Positions 7,411-10,461 of a stretch of 10,461 bases of DNA are shown here, piece by piece (within the stretch, counting starts at the first letter, position 1; each line of letters opens with the position of its first letter). The translations under genes and the position numbers were made by a program. The DNA is from Bacillota bacterium. GTDB taxonomy: Bacteria > Bacillota > Clostridia > Lachnospirales > Lachnospiraceae. The notes under the pieces are model-generated. The model saw nothing but the letters and a program-made list of their open reading frames with translations, had not been told where the DNA came from and ran no database searches. The stretch covers positions 1 through 10,461 of the forward strand of contig JAEZXP010000079.1 of assembly GCA_023419655.1 (NCBI GenBank), read 5' to 3'.

Positions 7411-8079
7411 ATGGGAGAAAAATTTGCGCCTGAAATTGATGGTATTCTGAGAAGACATATGATAAGGGTTCCCAAGGAAATAGATGGAGCCAGCGGGATA
7501 AGGATTTTTGGAAAGCTAATCCGTTCTCTTGTATTTACCACGGATGTTGCGATAATACGAAATTGCAATGCCAATGCCGTAATTGCAGTATATCCCTTTA
7601 CGCCGCAGCCAATCATATCACAATCGATAATAAGCTGTTCTGATGTGCCGGTTTTTTGCGGTGTCGGCGGAGGAACGACAACGGGACACAGAGTAGTAAA
7701 TCTGGCAGAGCTGGCCGAATTTCAAGGCGCAGTGGGAGTGGTATTAAATGCACCGACGCCAAATGATACAATAGAATATCTAAAGGAGCGCATCGATATT
7801 CCGATTGTTATTACGGTGGTATCTGAAAAGACAGCCGTTGAAAGCAGATTGGAGAGCGGAGTGTCCATACTCAATGTATCCGCTGCTTCAAAAACACCTG
7901 AGATTGTAAAAAGAATAAGGGATAGATTTCCCACCGTTCCTATCATTGCTACGGGAGGGCCTACTCCGGATTCGATTATAGAGACCATCGAAGCGGGGGC
8001 GAATGCCATTACATATACGCCGCCTTCCAGTGCTGAGATTTTTAAAAACTTAATGAACAAATACAGAGCAGAGCATTGA
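7411..8079 (+). CDS. Conserved protein of unknown function, predicted phosphate-binding beta/alpha barrel
   Basis: I recognise this as a conserved Bacillota family but cannot give a proven function. ATG 7411 is chosen because AGGAAGGG (7393-7400) is ten bases upstream and MGEKFAPEIDG is the natural start; the frame extends to 7285 without a better site. The 222 residues alternate strands and helices like a TIM barrel: LVFTTDVAIIR (40-50), AVIAVYPFTPQPII (56-69), the Gly-rich CGVGGGTTTG (83-92), GVVLNAPTP (109-117), IPIVITVV (130-137), SILNVSAAS (152-160) and IIATGGPTPDSI (178-189), followed by AGANAITYTPPS (195-206). The late ATGGP/GANAI motifs resemble the phosphate-binding end of ribulose-phosphate-binding and thiazole-synthase-type barrels. 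A lyase, isomerase or sugar-phosphate enzyme role is therefore possible but unshown. The zinc-ribbon gene starts 13 bases after its TGA, suggesting cotranscription. Confidence 0.85.
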   Translation: MGEKFAPEIDGILRRHMIRVPKEIDGASGIRIFGKLIRSLVFTTDVAIIRNCNANAVIAVYPFTPQPIISQSIISCSDVPVFCGVGGGTTTGHRVVNLAELAEFQGAVGVVLNAPTPNDTIEYLKERIDIPIVITVVSEKTAVESRLESGVSILNVSAASKTPEIVKRIRDRFPTVPIIATGGPTPDSIIETIEAGANAITYTPPSSAEIFKNLMNKYRAEH

Positions 8080-8092
8080 GGTAAGAGAAAAT

Positions 8093-8350
8093 ATGTTTAA
8101 ATGGGATAGGTTATTGAGAAAGAATAAATCATCGAAAGACATCTATGATAAAGATGATGAGAGCAAACAGCGTGATTCAGATGCTCATTCGGAGAGTGAC
8201 CTGCCGGCGGAGAAGGCGGTATCCGGGGATGAGGAAGAATATGAGGTTGTAGAGCTGGAGATTCGTCCTGCAAAAATCGTCTGTCCCGATTGTGGAGGTA
8301 TTACATTGGAGGGGCTGGAGTTTTGCGATAAATGCGGCGGAGAATTATAA
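8093..8350 (+). CDS. Small acidic protein with C-terminal zinc ribbon
   Basis: This 85-residue hypothetical protein starts at ATG 8093, with a purine-rich GAGGTAAGAG (8078-8087) site upstream that overlaps the previous stop. The N-terminus (1-18) is basic, the middle (19-55) is acidic, low in complexity and probably disordered, and the C-terminus holds a compact zinc ribbon with Cys64-x2-Cys67 and Cys78-x2-Cys81. The CPDCGG and FCDKCGGEL motifs are typical of zinc-ribbon domains tethered to disordered tails. I do not recognise a specific family or function. The 13-base gap suggests that it is translated from the same mRNA as the barrel protein, and it may be an accessory or adaptor to it. It ends in TAA and the liv promoter follows 25 bases downstream. 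Confidence 0.8.
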   Translation: MFKWDRLLRKNKSSKDIYDKDDESKQRDSDAHSESDLPAEKAVSGDEEEYEVVELEIRPAKIVCPDCGGITLEGLEFCDKCGGEL

Positions 8351-8365
8351 TATAGACTGCCGGAT

Positions 8366-8391
8366 AAATATTTATTGACAAAATATTTATT
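8366..8391 (+). promoter_or_regulatory. Direct repeat AAATATTTATT x2 overlapping the liv -35 box (candidate operator)
   Basis: AAATATTTATT occurs at 8366-8376 and again at 8381-8391, a period of 15 bases. The first copy runs into the -35 hexamer and the second fills the spacer. The first copy also lies in the perfect palindrome ATAAATATTTAT (8364-8375). A protein bound here would block the promoter. It does not match the CodY consensus I know. Chance in AT-rich DNA is possible. Confidence 0.4.
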
Positions 8392-8403
8392 CGAGGTTAT
8401 TAT
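8375..8403 (+). promoter_or_regulatory. Strong sigma-A promoter for the liv operon
   Basis: A perfect TTGACA (8375-8380) is followed after exactly 17 bases by TATTAT (8398-8403). Transcription should begin near 8410, giving a leader of about 145 bases before livK. It is the best promoter match in the window and lies 25 bases after the zinc-ribbon stop codon. Confidence 0.8.
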
Positions 8404-8417
8404 AGAGACTAGAATAA

Positions 8418-8470
8418 AGACGTTCGAATGTATGACAGATAAAGATTCTGTTTGGTCATAGGGAACGTCT
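8418..8470 (+). other. Tiered hairpin at the 5' end of the livK leader
   Basis: AGACGTTC (8418-8425) pairs perfectly with GAACGTCT (8463-8470). Inside, ATGAC (8432-8436) pairs with GTCAT (8455-8459), with a few more pairs toward the loop. The structure would begin about eight bases after the predicted transcription start. A short, broken T-rich stretch follows (TATTTAT, 8471-8477), so attenuation is possible but not convincing; a 5' stabilising hairpin fits as well. No T-box signature is present. The rest of the leader to 8541 shows nothing I can name. Confidence 0.55.
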
Positions 8471-8554
8471 TATTTATACAATTAATAGGGCACCGAATTA
8501 ATACGTTAAAGCGACATATTATTCTAAGCCTTGATTCCAACGGGAGGGATTTTT

Positions 8555-9787
8555 ATGAAAAAGAGGATACTTGGTTTATTTATGACATTATGCATTTTGA
8601 TGCTCAGCTTAGCGGCTTGCGGAACGAAAGAAGAGAAGCCTGATAATAGCGGCGGCAATCAGAAGGTAGAGGACAATGAAAACAAAGATGATAACGGTAA
8701 GAATGACAGCAGTACGGGAGAAAAGAAGTTCTATATAGGAGGGATAGGTCCTATCACCGGCGGAGCTGCGGTATATGGACAGCATGTTATGAACGCGGCC
8801 AATATAGCTGTTAATGAAATTAATGCTGCGGGAGGAATAAACGGAGCACAGATAGAGTTTAGATTTGAGGATGATGAACATGACCCTGAAAAAGCTGTCA
8901 ATGCATACAATACTCTGAAAGACTGGGGTATGCAGATACTGATGGGTACGGTTACCTCCAATCCCAGCAATGCGGTAAAGGAAGAAACTTATGTTGATAA
9001 CATGTTCATGCTGACTCCTTCTGCTTCTGCAGCTGACGTGGTTCAGTATGATAATGCATTCCAGGTTTGCTTTACTGACCCTAACCAGGGCATGGCATCT
9101 GCTAAATATGTAGCGGAGAAAGGCCTGGCTTCAAAGGTTGCTGTTATTTATAACAGTTCAGACGTATATTCAACAGGTATTTATGAGACATTTGCTGAGG
9201 AAGCAAAGAATCAGAGTTTTGAAATTGTTGCAGCAGAAGCATTCACCGACGACAGCAATTCAGATTTCTCGGTACAGCTTCAAAAGGCAAAGGACAATGG
9301 CGCAGAGCTGATATTTTTACCTATTTATTATGAAGAGGCTACTTTGATTTTGACTCAGTCAGCTGCTTTGGATTATAAGCCTCTATTCTTCGGATGTGAC
9401 GGATTAGACGGAATTCTTGGTGTGGATAACTTTGATACATCTCTTGCTGAGGGAGTTATGCTTCTGACACCGTTTGCAGCGGATGCAGAAGATGAGAAGA
9501 CTCAGAAGTTTGTTGCTGATTTTCAAGCGGCTCATGATGTTGTTCCCAACCAGTTTGCGGCAGATGCTTACGATGCTATCTATATCATCAAGGCAGCGAT
9601 TGAAGAAAGCGGAGTTACTCCCGATATGAGTATATCTGACATCAGCAACGGCATGAAAGCGGCTATGACAAAGATATCCGTAGACGGACTGACCGGTGCA
9701 GGCATGACATGGGAAGCAACCGGTGAAGTGAATAAGGCACCGATGGCTGTTGTTATTAAAGGTGGTCAATATGTTTCTGCTGAGTAA
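8555..9787 (+). CDS. livK: Branched-chain amino acid ABC transporter substrate-binding lipoprotein
   Basis: This is an extracellular lipid-anchored receptor that captures Leu/Ile/Val-type amino acids and delivers them to the LivHMGF membrane complex. ATG 8555 follows GGGAGGG (8542-8548); an upstream in-frame ATG at 8531 lacks such a site. The 410-residue protein starts with a lipoprotein signal peptide (KKR, hydrophobic 6-19, lipobox Leu19-Ala-Ala-Cys22). An acidic Asn/Lys/Asp-rich tether (about 24-57) follows, then the type I periplasmic-binding fold: FYIGGIGPITGGAAVYG (59-75), AVNEINAAGGINGAQIE (85-101) and downstream Leu/Ile/Val-binding-protein-like sequence ending in VVIKGGQYV. It belongs to the Peripla_BP_6 type. 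The actual ligand cannot be read from sequence; relatives include receptors for other amino acids, amides and urea. livH follows after 154 bases. Confidence 0.94.
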   Translation: MKKRILGLFMTLCILMLSLAACGTKEEKPDNSGGNQKVEDNENKDDNGKNDSSTGEKKFYIGGIGPITGGAAVYGQHVMNAANIAVNEINAAGGINGAQIEFRFEDDEHDPEKAVNAYNTLKDWGMQILMGTVTSNPSNAVKEETYVDNMFMLTPSASAADVVQYDNAFQVCFTDPNQGMASAKYVAEKGLASKVAVIYNSSDVYSTGIYETFAEEAKNQSFEIVAAEAFTDDSNSDFSVQLQKAKDNGAELIFLPIYYEEATLILTQSAALDYKPLFFGCDGLDGILGVDNFDTSLAEGVMLLTPFAADAEDEKTQKFVADFQAAHDVVPNQFAADAYDAIYIIKAAIEESGVTPDMSISDISNGMKAAMTKISVDGLTGAGMTWEATGEVNKAPMAVVIKGGQYVSAE

Positions 9788-9826
9788 TGATAAGGTTATC
9801 GATTAAGTCAATTTGAACTATGATAT

Positions 9827-9866
9827 AGGAAACATACGACGGGATAAAACCTGCTGTATGTTTCCT
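9827..9866 (+). terminator. Intercistronic hairpin between livK and livH
   Basis: AGGAAACATAC (9827-9837) pairs perfectly with GTATGTTTCCT (9856-9866), an 11-bp stem with an 18-base loop that can pair further. It begins 40 bases after the livK stop. Only a weak T-rich tail follows (AGTTTAATT), so it may be a partial terminator or a 3' stabiliser. Such hairpins commonly let a binding-protein gene be expressed above its permease genes. Confidence 0.6.
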
Positions 9867-9885
9867 AGTTTAATTCATGAAACTG

Positions 9886-9894
9886 TGATATACT
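9886..9894 (+). promoter_or_regulatory. Putative extended -10 promoter ahead of livH
   Basis: TGATATACT (9886-9894) follows the intercistronic hairpin, with a poor -35 (TAGTTT, 17 bases upstream). It shares TGTGATATACT with the site ahead of the ClpX-like gene. It might give some independent livH expression. Confidence 0.3.
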
Positions 9895-9941
9895 ATATAA
9901 CAAATAACAAATGCATGTCTTGCATGCTGACGGGGGTAGAT

Positions 9942-10461
9942 ATGAGCTTTATTACTTATCTGTTAAACGGAATAAGCTTGGGAAGTGTATATTCAATGAT
10001 AGCTCTCGGCTATACAATGGTATACGGAATAGCCAAAATGCTTAACTTTGCCCATGGAGATGTAATTATGATAGGAGGATATATCATATTTACGATTATG
10101 AGTACGCTGGGATTAAATCCCATCCTGGCAATCTTGATTGCGATTATTCTATGTACTCTGTTGGGAATCACGATAGAGCGCATTGCATATAAACCACTCA
10201 GAGGAGCGCCTTCGCTGGCAGTATTGATTACCGCCATTGGTGTGAGCTACCTTCTTCAGAATCTGTCACTCATTCTATTCGGTGCGGAATCCAAATCATT
10301 TACATCGGTAATCCCGATAAAAGCAAAATCTTTCGCAGGTGGCAGGCTTACCATATCGGGCGAGACACTGGTAACAATACCTTTATGTATTCTTATTATG
10401 ACTGTCCTTACTATTTTTATTAAATAATCCAAAACAGGCCGTGGTATGATTGCCGTATCCG
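9942..10461 (+). pseudogene. livH: Branched-chain amino acid ABC transporter permease (LivH), in-frame TAA; 3' partial at window edge
   Basis: This is the first membrane subunit of the LivHMGF importer. ATG 9942 follows a G-run (9932-9936); the open frame begins earlier, at 9813, but that part spans the hairpin and is not family-like. Readable sequence covers the N-terminal half: hydrophobic helices at about 2-24, 41-75, 91-114 and 142-160, with the family signatures LGYTMVYGIAKMLNFAHGD (22-40) and IERIAYKPLRGAPSLAVLITAIGVS (78-102). Codon 162 (10425-10427) is TAA, so the open product is 161 residues against roughly 290-300 for complete LivH proteins. The same frame continues to the edge as SKTGRGMIAVS, matching the conserved cytoplasmic-loop motif (T/S-K-x-G-x-x-M-x-AVSED) that normally follows. 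The lesion is therefore one nonsense codon, possibly CAA to TAA. The gene is probably inactive unless the stop is read through or is an error. Confidence 0.88.

Noticed and set aside
8433..8462. Possible leader peptide MTDKDSVWS before livK
   Set aside because: No ribosome binding site, only nine codons, no run of Leu, Ile or Val codons, and it lies wholly in the hairpin.
8404..8554. T-box or other known riboswitch ahead of livK
   Set aside because: No T-box antiterminator motif (GGGTGGNACCGCG-like) or other conserved core that I know is present.
9404..9769. 121-residue minus-strand open frame inside livK
   Set aside because: livK is a well-supported gene in the opposite frame; the antisense frame has no ribosome binding site or recognisable motif.
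1..10461. CRISPR array, insertion sequence, phage or defence island
   Set aside because: I saw no regularly spaced direct repeats, transposase, integrase or known defence-gene motifs on either strand.

Overview
The window looks like a chromosomal segment of a low-to-moderate GC Gram-positive bacterium (Bacillota). Clostridia, perhaps Lachnospiraceae, is my best guess. The grounds are strong AGGAGG-type ribosome binding sites, TTGACA/TATAAT-type promoters, teichoic-acid-type CDP-glycerol transferases, a membrane-anchored HtrA protease, a lipoprotein-type solute-binding protein and gene families I associate with Clostridia. The placement comes from family resemblance, not a search.

Layout. Bases 1-2340 carry two tandem plus-strand glycerophosphotransferases of the TagB/TagF family, the first cut by the window edge. 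Converging on them is a minus-strand polyprenyl-phosphate sugar-1-phosphate transferase (3969-2548), so this end is a cell-surface polysaccharide or teichoic-acid locus. The 207 bases between the convergent stop codons are mostly a nested inverted-repeat element (2352-2535). A divergent promoter region separates the transferase from an HtrA-like serine protease (4141-5541). A second structured intergenic element (5603-5757) precedes a ClpX-like AAA+ unfoldase (5793-7193). Next come a predicted phosphate-binding beta/alpha barrel protein of unknown role (7411-8079) and a tightly linked small zinc-ribbon protein (8093-8350). The right end starts a branched-chain amino acid ABC importer: a good promoter, a hairpin leader, livK (8555-9787), an intercistronic hairpin, and livH (9942 to the edge).

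The strongest unusual signal is that two conserved genes each contain one in-frame TAA with the family-conserved sequence resuming directly after it in the same frame. In the sugar transferase the TAA sits where tyrosine is expected, in PFKM-stop-KFRSM. In livH it sits in TIFIK-stop-SKTGRGM. Both are single-codon lesions without frameshift. TAA also ends three apparently intact genes here, so wholesale recoding is unlikely. Gene decay, sequence error or local readthrough remain possible.

Second-tier observations are the two non-coding palindromic elements, a ClpX-like protein that keeps the ClpP-docking IGF tripeptide but lacks the RKH-loop signature, and an operator-like repeat plus 5' hairpin ahead of livK. 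I do not see CRISPR, phage, transposase, tRNA or rRNA sequence, and I cannot claim a clear new defence or mobile system.
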